Shown: positions 33,045 to 42,505, counted from the stretch's first letter. The stretch is DNA of 64,000 nucleotides from DASVCS01 sp036381495 (GCA_036381495.1 DASVCS010000123.1:62001-126000), one strand, 5' to 3'. A program made the numbers and translations. The notes: generated from the sequence alone by a model not told the origin.

Positions 33045-34247
33045 CGCCACGTTCCCGTCCGATACCGGCGGCAACGGCAGCACTCGTTGCGCGCGGCGGC
33101 GGGCGGTCCGGACCACCACGTAGCAGACCAGGACCTGGATCATCCGCATCAGGCGGCGGCAGAGGCCACCGATGCGCGGGGCGTAGCGCATGAGCCAGGC
33201 GATCGGCCGGATCGTTGTCGGATCCATGACCGGCGCCGTCGCCACCCTGCGGATCTGGTTGGCGAGTGACGTCGTCCCGTCGAGGAACGAGGCGGTGTGC
33301 GCGAGGAGCTTGCGGCGCACGTGGCCGCGGGGGAGCGGGAACCGCTGGCACGCCAGGAAATACTTGTCGCGGGTGATGCGCGCGAATCGCTCGCTCGGTC
33401 CGGGTGGATGGTCCAGCTCGCGTGCCATGGCCAGCGCGGCGCGCAGCGGCGCGGCATCGGCGTGCGCGGCGATCCGGCGTTCGACCACGCGCACCGCGTC
33501 CGGCGGGGCGTCGACTGCCGCGTGCCGGATCAGGAGCAGGTCGCGGATGCGACCGCGGCGGTCGGGATGGTACAGGACGGAGTGGACGAGCAGGTGCCAC
33601 AGGTGATCGGCGGGGGCGGGCACGAACAATCCGGGGATCGAGTCGAGCGGGACCGCGCGGTTCAGGAACGCGGGAAGATCTTCAATGAGCGCCAGCGCAT
33701 GGTGCACCTCGATCTGGATGCCGCCCGGCTTGAGCCGTGCAGCCAGGTGCGACCGCGAGCCGGCGCCGTAAGGCGCGTACCCCCGTGCATCGAGTGCCGC
33801 GGCGAGCGCCGGTGCGTGGTCCGGGTGCGTGACGACGTCGATGTCGCTCACGTCGATCGGGATCCGGGCTGCCGCGGCCACCGCGCCCTTCAGCGCGACC
33901 ACGCGCCAGCCGTGCTCGCGGGCGAGCTCCCCCAGCATCCGTAGCTGCATCAGCGCGGAGAGATTGCGCCTCAGCTCGACGGTTGCGGCGTTCTTGAGCA
34001 GGGACGCGATGGGCGGCGGGAGCGGCGCCGGCTCGACGTCGGCGAGCGCAGAGCGCAGGGCGAGTGCGCACCGTTCGACGCGGAGCACGAGGTCCCACGT
34101 CGCGGGGGTGCAGGCAGCGACGGCATCCAACGCTCGGACGTCGCGCGCCGCGGGATCGGCGAGCGCGCGCAGCATCCAGGCGCGGAGCGTCAGGGCGGCA
34201 ACGGGGTCGACCACGTCTCGTGGGGGCATTGCGAGTCCGGCGAACAT
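33039..34247 (-). CDS. Nucleotidyltransferase-family protein (NTP_transf_5-like)
   Basis: A 402-residue protein with the NTP_transf_5 hallmark VVALKGAVAAAARIPIDVSDIDVVTHPDHAPALAAALDARGY at about residues 135-175. Nucleotidyltransferase-fold carboxylates appear in VSDIDVV and in IEVHHAL further on. The C-terminal half is arginine-rich and helical. Such proteins are often found near peptide or polysaccharide biosynthesis genes, but none lies here. Start ATG 34247 has GGAG five bases upstream. The C-terminus has PLPPVSDGNVAG and its stop lies inside repeat E. Activity is unproven; the family includes proteins of unknown substrate. Confidence 0.75.
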   Translation of the reverse strand: MFAGLAMPPRDVVDPVAALTLRAWMLRALADPAARDVRALDAVAACTPATWDLVLRVERCALALRSALADVEPAPLPPPIASLLKNAATVELRRNLSALMQLRMLGELAREHGWRVVALKGAVAAAARIPIDVSDIDVVTHPDHAPALAAALDARGYAPYGAGSRSHLAARLKPGGIQIEVHHALALIEDLPAFLNRAVPLDSIPGLFVPAPADHLWHLLVHSVLYHPDRRGRIRDLLLIRHAAVDAPPDAVRVVERRIAAHADAAPLRAALAMARELDHPPGPSERFARITRDKYFLACQRFPLPRGHVRRKLLAHTASFLDGTTSLANQIRRVATAPVMDPTTIRPIAWLMRYAPRIGGLCRRLMRMIQVLVCYVVVRTARRRAQRVLPLPPVSDGNVAG

Positions 34248-34396
34248 CGTCTCCGGCCGGGCGCGGCCGGTTCGGGAGTCGGGGCAGCACTGCCCCGCGC
34301 GGCGGTGTCCGAGGCGCACGACGCACCCGCGGCCGCCGTCCAGCCAGGGGACGGAATGTGGTCGCATCCGCACGCATCCGCAACGGCGCGGCGTGG

Positions 34397-35791
34397 TCAG
34401 CTCGCGGCGCCGCGCTCGACCGGGAATCCCGCGGCGCGCCACGCGAGCATCCCGCCCGGTACGATGCGGACGCGTTGGAAGCCGCCCCGTTCCAGGATGC
34501 CCACCGCGATACTGGCGCGGTAGCCGGCTCCGGCGTACACGACGACCGGCCGCCCGCGGTCGAGCGTGTCCGGCCGGTCGACGAGCGCGGGGAGAGGGAT
34601 GTTCCGTGCGCCGGGAATACGCCCATCCGCCCACTCGTCCTCGCAGCGCACGTCCACGAGCTGGAAGCGGCCCTCGCCGTCCTCGATCCGCTCCCGCAGC
34701 TCGTGGACGCTGATCGGCGCCGTGTAGCGGAACGGGAGGCCGGCCTCGATCCAGCGGTGCATGCCGCCGCGGAGCCGGCCGCCGATCGCGTCGTGGCCGA
34801 TGCGGTACAGGTGGCGGCGCACGGTCTCGATGTCCGCCGGCCGCTCGACCACGAGCACGATCTCCCGCGCCGGATCCAGCAGCCAGCCGGCCCATAACGG
34901 GAACGGCGACCGAAGCGCGAGGTTCAGCGCGCCCGCGATGTGCGCGCCGGCGTACGCCTCGTTCCCCCTCGCATCGATGACCATCACTTGCCCATCCGCG
35001 ATCTGCGCGCGCAACCGGTGCGGATCGAGCGCCGGGAGGTTCGGCAGATGGCCGACGACATCGGGACCGCGTGCGTTCAGCGCCCGGAGCCGCGCGTAAT
35101 GGGTCGGCGTCGGTCGCGTCGACGCGAGAAGTGCGGCCACGAATTCGGATTCGGTCGCCGCCGCGAGCCGGGGGTTGTTGCGTCGCTCGTCGCCGATCGT
35201 CGTCTCCGGTCCCCCGTCCGTGCGGCCGCCGCGTCGCCCGCGCCGCCCGCGTCCCGGGTATACGACGACGTCATCACCCAGCAGGAGCAGCGCGTGGTGG
35301 AGCGTCCGGTAGAGCGCACGCGCGAGCCGCTCCGCATCCACCCCGGCCGGCTCCGGCCGGCCGACCTCGCCGCGGAGCAGCGTATCCCCCGTGAACACGC
35401 ACACCGGTGCCCCCCCGGCCGCGCCGTCGGTCACGACGTAGCACACGTGTTCCGGGGTGTGGCCCGGCGCGGCCAGGACGCGCACCCGCAGCCGCCCCAA
35501 TGGGATCGACTCGCCGCCGTGCAGCGCGCGATGCGCGAAGCCGTATTCGCCCGCCCCCACGTAGAGCGGCGCTCCGGTCCGGGCCGCGAGCTCGCGGCTG
35601 CCGGATACGAAATCCGACGGGATGTGCGTCTCGAGGATCGCCGTGATCCGCGCCCGATGCCGCCGCGCCGCCGCGAGATACGCATCGATGTCACGACGCG
35701 GATCGACCACCGCGCACACGCCGGCCTCCTCGTCGCCGAACACGTACGACAAGTGCGCCAGCCCTTCCGCTTCGATCATCTCGAGGAACAT
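34397..35791 (-). CDS. MBL-fold hydrolase fused to two rhodanese domains, catalytic cysteines lost
   Basis: A 464-residue fusion. Residues 1-200 are a metallo-beta-lactamase fold of the persulfide dioxygenase/glyoxalase II kind, with ligand positions H56 (THIPSDF), H111 (APGHTPEH) and D136 (FTGDTLL). The usual second histidine of HxHxDH is P58, the final H/F position is F61, and the PGHG histidine is R181. Residues 250-350 and 355-460 are rhodanese-like domains, but neither has the active-site cysteine: the second reads VVVYAGAGYRA where Cys is expected at A420. The three retained ligands match the mononuclear-iron site of persulfide dioxygenases, so oxygenase activity remains possible while sulfur transfer is not. 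ATG 35791 is preceded by GGGGG. Confidence 0.85.
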   Translation of the reverse strand: MFLEMIEAEGLAHLSYVFGDEEAGVCAVVDPRRDIDAYLAAARRHRARITAILETHIPSDFVSGSRELAARTGAPLYVGAGEYGFAHRALHGGESIPLGRLRVRVLAAPGHTPEHVCYVVTDGAAGGAPVCVFTGDTLLRGEVGRPEPAGVDAERLARALYRTLHHALLLLGDDVVVYPGRGRRGRRGGRTDGGPETTIGDERRNNPRLAAATESEFVAALLASTRPTPTHYARLRALNARGPDVVGHLPNLPALDPHRLRAQIADGQVMVIDARGNEAYAGAHIAGALNLALRSPFPLWAGWLLDPAREIVLVVERPADIETVRRHLYRIGHDAIGGRLRGGMHRWIEAGLPFRYTAPISVHELRERIEDGEGRFQLVDVRCEDEWADGRIPGARNIPLPALVDRPDTLDRGRPVVVYAGAGYRASIAVGILERGGFQRVRIVPGGMLAWRAAGFPVERGAAS

Positions 35792-36058
35792 CACGCCCCC
35801 GCAACGGGCGAGGATCTTCCCTTGATTCCAACACGCCGATTCGATGCAAGCGCTACGCCGGGGGTCGGCCCCCCTCCCGGCACGAGACGGATACCGCGGC
35901 AGGGGCACGGCGCGCGCGTCCTCGTTCCAGCCCCGGCCCGGGCACCGCGGACGCGCAACCCGCGCCGTCCCATGGACCTGCCGGTCCGCGCCGGGGTAGG
36001 CATCAGTAGTCCGCGGCGCCCCGCGCGTGGCGCGCCGCAGCCCGAAAACGTGGAGGTC

Positions 36059-37006
36059 ATGCTGAAACGATCGCGCCGCACACCGCTCGTCCTGGGACCC
36101 GTACTGGCCGCGCTCCTCGGACTCGCCTGGTTCCTGCTCGGGCGCGGGCTCGATCCAGAGCGGCGGGCGGTCCGCGTAGCAACGGCGACGCCGGCCGGGC
36201 GCATCGCCGACCGGGCCGACGGACCGGCCACGGACCGCGACCGCGAGATCTTCCGCGAAAAGATCGCCTACGCACGCGCCGAACGGCTGGACACGCTCCC
36301 GCTCGGCACGGTGCTCGCGCGGCTCGGACGGACGTTCGTCGGTACGCCCTACGTCGCGCACACGCTCGATGTCGAAGGACCCGAGCGGCTGGTGGTCAAC
36401 CTCCGCGAGCTGGACTGCGTCACCTTCGTCGAGAACACGCTCGCGCTCGCGCGGCTCGTGCGGGCGGGCGTCGATGACTTCGATGCGTTCCGCGCGGAGT
36501 TGACCCGCATCCGCTACCGGCACGGCATCATCGACGGGTACCCGAGCCGATTGCACTACTTCAGCGATTGGATCGCGGACAACGAGGCGAAGGGGCTGGT
36601 CCGGGACGTGACCCGGGAGCTGGGCGGCGTCCGCGACGGCGCGCCGATCGACTTCATGTCCACGCATCGGGACGCCTATCCGCAACTGGAGGATCCGGCG
36701 AACTTCGCGGCGATTCGCGACGTCGAGGCCGCCGCCAGCGCCCGGCCGCGGTACTTCATCCCGGAGGACCGGATCGCGGAAGTGGAGCATCGCATCCGTA
36801 ACGGCGACATCATCGCGGCCACGAGCACGGTCCCGGGGCTGGATGTGGCCCACACCGGGATTGCGCTCTGGATCGATGGGCGGCTGCACCTGTTGCACGC
36901 GCCACTGGTCGGCAAGACGGTCGAGATCAGCGAACTCCCGCTGGCCGATCGGGTCCGGCGCATTGGAGGCCAGGATGGGATCGTAGTGGTCCGGCCGATC
37001 CCGTAG
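36059..37006 (+). CDS. DUF1460 (N-acetylmuramoyl-L-alanine amidase-like, NlpC/P60 clan) protein
   Basis: A 315-residue protein with an N-terminal membrane segment (residues 10-27, LVLGPVLAALLGLAWFLLG) and a DUF1460 domain. The catalytic cysteine is C120 in RELDCVTFVENTLALARL, and histidines H265 (VAHTGIAL) and H280 (LHLLHA) are the expected partners. DUF1460 proteins are thought to cleave muropeptides in the periplasm. GGAGG at 36052-36056 lies only two bases from the ATG at 36059, which is tight; no better start is apparent. It is divergent from the metallo-hydrolase gene and 114 bases upstream of egtB, so it might be read through into the ergothioneine genes. Confidence 0.88.
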   Translation: MLKRSRRTPLVLGPVLAALLGLAWFLLGRGLDPERRAVRVATATPAGRIADRADGPATDRDREIFREKIAYARAERLDTLPLGTVLARLGRTFVGTPYVAHTLDVEGPERLVVNLRELDCVTFVENTLALARLVRAGVDDFDAFRAELTRIRYRHGIIDGYPSRLHYFSDWIADNEAKGLVRDVTRELGGVRDGAPIDFMSTHRDAYPQLEDPANFAAIRDVEAAASARPRYFIPEDRIAEVEHRIRNGDIIAATSTVPGLDVAHTGIALWIDGRLHLLHAPLVGKTVEISELPLADRVRRIGGQDGIVVVRPIP

Positions 37007-37120
37007 CTCCCGGCCGGAGGCCCCGGTCCGGCCACGATGGTGGCCGGCGCCGTCCCCCGTCCCCGCCCGCCGTCGTCCGGCGGTGCGGCCCACGAACCCG
37101 CTTCAGCTTCGAATCGTGTA

Positions 37121-38443
37121 ATGACTGCGCAGACGATGACGACCCGGACGGACCGTCGCGACCTCGCCGATCTTCTGGCCGCCGTGCGTGCGCGTACGAT
37201 GCTCCTCATCGCGCCGGTCTCGGAGGACGACCTGCGGGCGCAACACGACCCGATCATGGGGCCGATCCTGTGGGACCTGGGCCACATCGCGAGTTTCGAG
37301 GAGCTGTGGCTGTTGCACAACCTGACGGACGGCATCGGGGCGGGCGAGATGCCCGGCCTCTACGATCCATTCGAGAACCCGCGCGCCGTTCGAGGCCGGC
37401 TCGAGCTCCCGTCGCTCGCCGACTGCCTGGCGCGGATGGAAGCGGTACGGCGGGAAGTGCTCGAACGACTCGCCGTCGTCGATCTCGACGGCGATGACCC
37501 GCTGCTGCGCGATGGCTTCGTCTACCGGATGGTGGCACAGCACGAATGGCAACACCTCGAAACCGTGCTCCAGACGCTCCAACTCAAGCGCGGCGCGCCG
37601 TATCCGGCGCCGCGCGCCTACGCGCTCCCCGTCGGGCCGCGGCCTGCCGAGCCCGGCGCCATGGTCCGCTTCCCCGGCGGCACCGTCGAGTTGGGGACGG
37701 ACGACCGCAGCCTGGCCTACGACAACGAACGGCCGCGGCACACCGTGCGACTCGCGCCGTTCTGGATCGATGTCGCGCCGGTGACCAACGGCGAGTACCT
37801 CGAGTTCATGGAAGCCGGGGGGTACGCGCGGCGCGAGTTCTGGTCGGACGCGGGCTGGCGCTGGCTCGAAGAAACGGGTGTGTGCGCGCCGAAGTACTGG
37901 ACGGCGGACGGTCGCGGCGGGTGGCGCGTCCGCTCGATGGACCGCTCCGCGCCGCCCGACCCGGACCGTCCGGTCTGTCACGTCTGCTACTACGAGGCCG
38001 AGGCCTTCGCCCGCTACGCCGGTAAGCGGCTCCCGACCGAAGCCGAATGGGAGGCCGCGGCGGCGTGGGACCCCGAACGCGGCACGGCGCTGCGCTTCCC
38101 CTGGGGCGATGATCCACCGACGCCGCAGGATGCGAACCTCGACCAGCTCGCGTTCGAGACCGCGCGTATCGGCGCTTACCCGCGCAACGTCTCGCCGATC
38201 GGGTGCTACGGAATGATCGGCGACGTCTGGGAGTGGACATCGAGCGACTTCCGACCGTATCCCGGCTTCGAGGCGTTCCCCTACCGCGAGTACTCGGAGG
38301 TGTTCTTCGGCAGTGAGTACAAAGTGCTGCGCGGTGGATCCTGGGCGACGGCGCCGCTGGTCGTGCGCAACACGTTCCGGAACTGGGACTACCCGATCCG
38401 CCGGCAGATCTTCAGCGGATTCCGGTGTGCGCGCGATGCGTAG
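37121..38443 (+). CDS. egtB: Ergothioneine biosynthesis protein EgtB (sulfoxide synthase)
   Basis: A 440-residue EgtB. The N-terminal DinB-like domain supplies the iron ligands: LGHIASFEELWLL near residue 50 and QHEWQHLET (HxxxHxE) near 140. The C-terminal formylglycine-enzyme-like domain starts at about 180 (MVRFPGGTVELGT) and includes WEAAAAWDPERGTALRFPWGDDP, GDVWEWTSSDFRPYPGF and KVLRGGSWATAPLVVRNTFRNW. It joins hercynine to a cysteine or gamma-glutamylcysteine sulfur using oxygen. The start is uncertain between 37121 and 37136. Its stop overlaps the egtD start by eight bases. Confidence 0.95.
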   Translation: MTAQTMTTRTDRRDLADLLAAVRARTMLLIAPVSEDDLRAQHDPIMGPILWDLGHIASFEELWLLHNLTDGIGAGEMPGLYDPFENPRAVRGRLELPSLADCLARMEAVRREVLERLAVVDLDGDDPLLRDGFVYRMVAQHEWQHLETVLQTLQLKRGAPYPAPRAYALPVGPRPAEPGAMVRFPGGTVELGTDDRSLAYDNERPRHTVRLAPFWIDVAPVTNGEYLEFMEAGGYARREFWSDAGWRWLEETGVCAPKYWTADGRGGWRVRSMDRSAPPDPDRPVCHVCYYEAEAFARYAGKRLPTEAEWEAAAAWDPERGTALRFPWGDDPPTPQDANLDQLAFETARIGAYPRNVSPIGCYGMIGDVWEWTSSDFRPYPGFEAFPYREYSEVFFGSEYKVLRGGSWATAPLVVRNTFRNWDYPIRRQIFSGFRCARDA

Positions 38444-39407
38444 CCGAGTCGCGGGACGGACCGGATCCGCCGTACCGGCCATCGACCGGATGCGCGCCGA
38501 AGTCGCGGCCGGCCTCATGCGCAAGCAGAAGGAGCTGCCGGCCAAGTACTTCTACGACGAGCGCGGCTCGCGGCTCTTCGAGGAGATCACGCGCCTGCCG
38601 GAATACTACCCGACCCGTGTCGAGCGCGCGCTGCTCGAAGCGCGCATGCCCGAGCTGGTCGAGACACTCCGCCCGCGGACGCTGATCGAGCTCGGCGCGG
38701 GGAGCGCCGAGAAGAGCCGTATCATCCTGGATGCCATGCGCGATGCCGGGACCGCAGCGCTCTACGTGCCGATCGATGTGAGCGCCGAATTCCTGGTCGA
38801 GACGGCCGCGGCGCTCCGCGCCGAGTACCCCGGAGTGCGCGTCATGCCGCTCGTGGCGGACATCACCGCCGACTTCACGGTCACCGAGGTGCGGCCGGGT
38901 CCGACGCTCTTCGCGTTCCTCGGCAGCACGATCGGGAACTTCGATGAGGCCGGCGCTACCGCACTGCTCCGCCGGGTCCGCGCGGCCATGCGCACCGGCG
39001 ATCGGCTTCTGCTCGGCGCCGACCTCGACAAGGATCCCGCCGTGCTTGAAGCCGCGTACAACGATGCGAGCGGCGTGACGGCCGAGTTCAACCGCAACGC
39101 GCTCCGGGTCGTGAACCGCGAGCTGGGCGCGGACTTCGACCCCGACGCCTTCACGCACCGCGCCATCTACGACAGGGACAGCCGCCGCATCGAGATGCAC
39201 CTCATCTCCAAGCGGGCGCAGACGGTGACGATTCCCGATGTCGGCGCCTTCCACTTCCGCGAGGGCGAGTCGATCCGCACCGAGATCAGTTGCAAGTACG
39301 ACCGCGAGCGCGTGGACGCGCTCCTCGCCACGGCGGGGCTGCGGGTCGCCGAATGGTGGACGGACCGCGACCATCGCTTCGCGCTCGCCCTCGGCGCGCC
39401 CGCGTGA
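38436..39407 (+). CDS. egtD: L-histidine N(alpha)-methyltransferase EgtD
   Basis: A 323-residue EgtD that trimethylates histidine to hercynine using SAM. The domain begins KQKELPAKYFYDERGSRLFEEITRLPEYYPTRVE, followed by motif I LIELGAGSAEKSRIIL, the histidine-pocket segment LFAFLGSTIGNFDE and the C-terminal FHFREGESIRTEISCKY that includes the residues lining the substrate site. The length matches characterised EgtD proteins. ATG 38436 overlaps egtB and the TGA overlaps the GTG start of egtA, so the three genes are a tight operon. Confidence 0.96.
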   Translation: MRSRVAGRTGSAVPAIDRMRAEVAAGLMRKQKELPAKYFYDERGSRLFEEITRLPEYYPTRVERALLEARMPELVETLRPRTLIELGAGSAEKSRIILDAMRDAGTAALYVPIDVSAEFLVETAAALRAEYPGVRVMPLVADITADFTVTEVRPGPTLFAFLGSTIGNFDEAGATALLRRVRAAMRTGDRLLLGADLDKDPAVLEAAYNDASGVTAEFNRNALRVVNRELGADFDPDAFTHRAIYDRDSRRIEMHLISKRAQTVTIPDVGAFHFREGESIRTEISCKYDRERVDALLATAGLRVAEWWTDRDHRFALALGAPA

Positions 39408-40645
39408 GAGGTGCGCGGCTGTCTCGACGCCGGGTCGCGGCGCTGACGGCCGATCTCCGCGACCGGGTGTTCGCGCCCGCCGGTGGCAGTGACTGCGCGC
39501 CGCGGATCGGTGCGGAAGTCGAGCTGATCCCGGTCGTCGCCGACACGCGCGCGGTCTGCCCGATCGATGAGCCCGGCACGCCATCCTCGCTCCCGGTCCT
39601 GTGTCGCGTCGCCGAACGATTCGGCTGGATCCGCGATGATGACGACTGCCGTGGACCCCGGTTCCGCCTCCCGAACGGCGGCATCATCGGTTTCGAGCCC
39701 GGCGGCCAGATCGAGTATAGCACGCCCGCCTGCCGCTCCGCGACGACGCTCCTCGATCACCTGCGCACCGTCATCCCCGCGCTCGAGGCCGCGGCCGCCG
39801 ATGCCGGGATCGAGCTGCTCGGGACCGGCATCGACCCCCACAACCCGATCGACCGCGTGCCCCTGCGTCTACGCGCCGAGCGATACCGGCGCATGGCCGA
39901 CTACTTCGCCGCGCTGGGCCCCTTCGGCGCGCGCATGATGCGCCAGACCGCGGCGGTCCAGATCAGCCTGGACTTCGGTTCCGATCCGGCGCTCTCCTGG
40001 CGCGTTCTCAACGCCGCGGCACCCTACCTCATCGCGATCTTCGCCAATTCGCCCCGCTACATGGGTCGGCCGACCGGCCATCGCAGCATCCGCGCACAGG
40101 TCTGGCGCGAGCTGGATCCGAGCCGGACCGGCATCTTCCCCTGCGATGATGCCATCGCCGAATACCTCGCGTTCGCCCTCGACGCGCCGGCCATGCTGCT
40201 CGGCAACGGCGACGACTGGCGCCCCTTCGCGCACTGGCTTGCCGCCGACAAGGTCGGCCCCGACGATTGGCGCAGCCACCTCACGACGCTCTTCCCCGAG
40301 GTCCGGCCGCGTGGCTACCTCGAAGTCCGCGCGATCGACGCACTGCGACCCTGCTGGTACGCCGCACCCATCGCGCTCCTCGCGGGGATCACCTATCACC
40401 CCGCCAGCCGCGCCGCCGCCGCGGACCTGCTCGGCCGGCCCGACCCCGCGCTCCTGCGATGCGCCGGCCAGAGCGGACTGGCCGATCCCGCCGTCGCCAC
40501 GCGCGCCCGGGACCTCTTCGAAATCGCACTGCGCGGCTGTGCCGCACTCGGGACCGGGTTCCTCGCACCCGCCGATCTCGAGACGGCCGCCGCCTTCTTC
40601 GGGCGCTATACGCGCCACGGGCGGGCGCCGGCGGACGGCGAGTGA
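39404..40645 (+). CDS. egtA: Glutamate-cysteine ligase EgtA-like (GCS2)
   Basis: A 413-residue glutamate-cysteine ligase of the GCS2 type. IGAEVELIPVV near residue 36, RFRLPNGGIIGFEPGGQIEYSTPAC, RMMRQTAAVQISLDFGS and RPRGYLEVRAID are the catalytic and metal-binding landmarks of the family. It would make gamma-glutamylcysteine, the sulfur donor used by EgtB in the mycobacterial pathway. The start is a GTG in a GTGA overlap with egtD. No EgtC amidase or EgtE lyase gene lies in the window, so later steps must be supplied elsewhere or this EgtB uses cysteine. Confidence 0.9.
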   Translation: MRGARLSRRRVAALTADLRDRVFAPAGGSDCAPRIGAEVELIPVVADTRAVCPIDEPGTPSSLPVLCRVAERFGWIRDDDDCRGPRFRLPNGGIIGFEPGGQIEYSTPACRSATTLLDHLRTVIPALEAAAADAGIELLGTGIDPHNPIDRVPLRLRAERYRRMADYFAALGPFGARMMRQTAAVQISLDFGSDPALSWRVLNAAAPYLIAIFANSPRYMGRPTGHRSIRAQVWRELDPSRTGIFPCDDAIAEYLAFALDAPAMLLGNGDDWRPFAHWLAADKVGPDDWRSHLTTLFPEVRPRGYLEVRAIDALRPCWYAAPIALLAGITYHPASRAAAADLLGRPDPALLRCAGQSGLADPAVATRARDLFEIALRGCAALGTGFLAPADLETAAAFFGRYTRHGRAPADGE

Positions 40646-40700
40646 ACGGGCGCCGCCCGGTGCGCGCCGCGGGGATCGGGACGGGAACCGACAGAAGGTG

Positions 40701-40729
40701 TTGACTTCCCGCTGACCCCGGACGCATCC
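40701..40729 (+). promoter_or_regulatory. Weak predicted promoter upstream of plug protein gene
   Basis: TTGACT at 40701-40706 is followed at 17-18 bases by GCATCC/CATCCT. Only the -35 box is convincing. It lies between egtA and the next plus-strand gene at 40783. Confidence 0.4.
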
Positions 40730-40782
40730 TGCGTGTGGGGTGGGGTCGGGTGGTCTCCGGTTCCGGTAACGGAGGATACGTC

Positions 40783-42339
40783 GTGGAGAGCGCCGTGCCG
40801 ACACGCCGAGTGAGTGCAGCGAGGCGGCCGTGGGCCGCGTGGATCCGTCGGGGACGCGTGATCCCCCGGGCCGTTGCGGCGGTGAGGGGATCCACGCCGA
40901 GTCGGGCGGTCCGACCGCTGCCGCTCGAGGTGCTGTGCGCGCTCGTCGCCGCGCTCTCGCTGGCCACCGTGTCCGCGGCGCCTGCGGGCGCGCAGACGGT
41001 GGTGGGCCGGGCGGTGGTGGCGGGCGGTGATGAGCCGGCGGCGGGCGCGGTGGTCGTCGCCTTCGATACGGCATTCGAGCGGCGGGCGCAGGCGCTCGTG
41101 GATACGGCGGGTGCGTTCGCGCTGCGACTGCCCGAGCCCGGGCGGTACCGGCTCCAGGCGGGGTTCGGCGGCAACTTCGGCCCGCTCTCGGAGGCGCTCG
41201 AGGTGGGCGCCGGCGCGGAGGTCCGCGATGTGGTGCTCGAGATCCCCTCACCGCTCGCGGCGCTGGCGGCGACCTGTCCGGCGGAGGCGCAGGGAGAGGG
41301 CCGTGCGGCGGTGGTCGGGGTGGTCTATGCAAGCGGGAGCGGCGTGCCGCTGCCGCTGGCGTGGGTGACGCTGTTGTGGGACTCTGCGGCGGTGCCCGCG
41401 GGCATGGCGTACGGTCAGGTTGCCCGCACCGACGCGGCCGGTCGCTACCGTGCCTGTGGCGTGCCCGTGGGCGTGCCGGTGACGGCCAGTGTCGAGGCAC
41501 TGGGCAGCGGGCGCGGCTCCCTCGCCTTCAGTGTGCCGGCGGCGCCGTGGGCGCGCGCGGACCTCGAGGTCGAGATGGGGCTGGGCAGGAGCTCGCTCAC
41601 GGTGATGGAGCGAAGGCCGCAACCGGAGCTGGGCGAGCGGAGCGCGCTCTCCGGCCGGGTCGTGGATGCGCAGAGCGGCGCGCCCGTCGCGGGAGCAGTG
41701 ATGCAGGCGGGCGAGAGGACCGAGCTGACGGATGACGCGGGCGGCTTCCGGTTCGAAGGGCTCGAGGCGGGCCGGAGCGTGGTCACCCTCGAGCACATTT
41801 CCTACGGCACGCACCGCGAGGCGGTCGATCTCGAGGCCGGTGTCGAGAGCGTCGTGCGCTTCACGCTCGCGCCGCGACCGATCGCGCTCGACGAGATCGA
41901 GGTCGAAGGGCGGCGACGCCGGGCTACCATGCAGCTCGGCAATATGTTGTCGACCGAAACCGGGTATGTGATCACCGGCAAGGCCATCGACGACGCGCGC
42001 CAACGGGGGACGACGGTCATCACCCTCGTCCGGCGCTTTCCAGGGCTGTCGATCACTCCGGTGCGGAGCAGCTCCGGCTCCATCATCGGCTACTGCATCC
42101 GATCGACCCGCCGGATCATGTCGATCCTGGGCGGGGACGTCTGCATGCCGGTGGTCATCGACGGGGTCCCGATCTCCGGGGGAGTCGAGTACCTCCGCTC
42201 CCTGCGTGTCGACAACATCGAGAGCATCGAGTACGTCCGGGGCATGGACGCCGCGATCCGCTACGGCCTCGAGGCATCGGCGGCCGGCGGCGCACTGGTC
42301 CTCTGGACGCGCGGACGGGGACCGCATTTCCAGCCGTAG
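40783..42339 (+). CDS. Carboxypeptidase-regulatory-like/TonB plug protein without barrel
   Basis: A 518-residue exported protein starting at GTG 40783 with GGAGG seven bases upstream. A long basic leader precedes the signal segment (VLCALVAALSLATVSAAPAGAQ, about residues 50-72). Three Ig-like carboxypeptidase-regulatory domains follow (around 72-150, 170-270 and 285-365; the last reads LSGRVVDAQSGAPVAGAVMQ). A TonB-plug-like domain ends the protein (PVVIDGVPISGGVEYLRSLRVDNIESIEYVRG, then GGALVLWTR). There is no beta-barrel, so it is not a transport receptor by itself. It may act as a periplasmic or surface binding module, or may be a truncated receptor. Confidence 0.82.
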   Translation: MESAVPTRRVSAARRPWAAWIRRGRVIPRAVAAVRGSTPSRAVRPLPLEVLCALVAALSLATVSAAPAGAQTVVGRAVVAGGDEPAAGAVVVAFDTAFERRAQALVDTAGAFALRLPEPGRYRLQAGFGGNFGPLSEALEVGAGAEVRDVVLEIPSPLAALAATCPAEAQGEGRAAVVGVVYASGSGVPLPLAWVTLLWDSAAVPAGMAYGQVARTDAAGRYRACGVPVGVPVTASVEALGSGRGSLAFSVPAAPWARADLEVEMGLGRSSLTVMERRPQPELGERSALSGRVVDAQSGAPVAGAVMQAGERTELTDDAGGFRFEGLEAGRSVVTLEHISYGTHREAVDLEAGVESVVRFTLAPRPIALDEIEVEGRRRRATMQLGNMLSTETGYVITGKAIDDARQRGTTVITLVRRFPGLSITPVRSSSGSIIGYCIRSTRRIMSILGGDVCMPVVIDGVPISGGVEYLRSLRVDNIESIEYVRGMDAAIRYGLEASAAGGALVLWTRGRGPHFQP

Positions 42340-42505
42340 CAGGGCGGAGTGGAGCCGCGGGCACGCGCACCGGACCGGCGCCGAGCATGTCCGGGAGCGA
42401 GCAGGCGGCGATGCCGGGTCGCCCGTCGCCCGATCCCTGTCCCGATCCCGACACGGCCACGCCCCGGGGAGGCTCGAGGCGCGAGGGATTCCACGGAGCC
42501 CGGCC

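Noticed and set aside
33039..34396. Lasso-peptide or other RiPP cluster around the nucleotidyltransferase-like gene
   Set aside because: No precursor with a plausible core, no B-type protease and no cyclase gene are present nearby.
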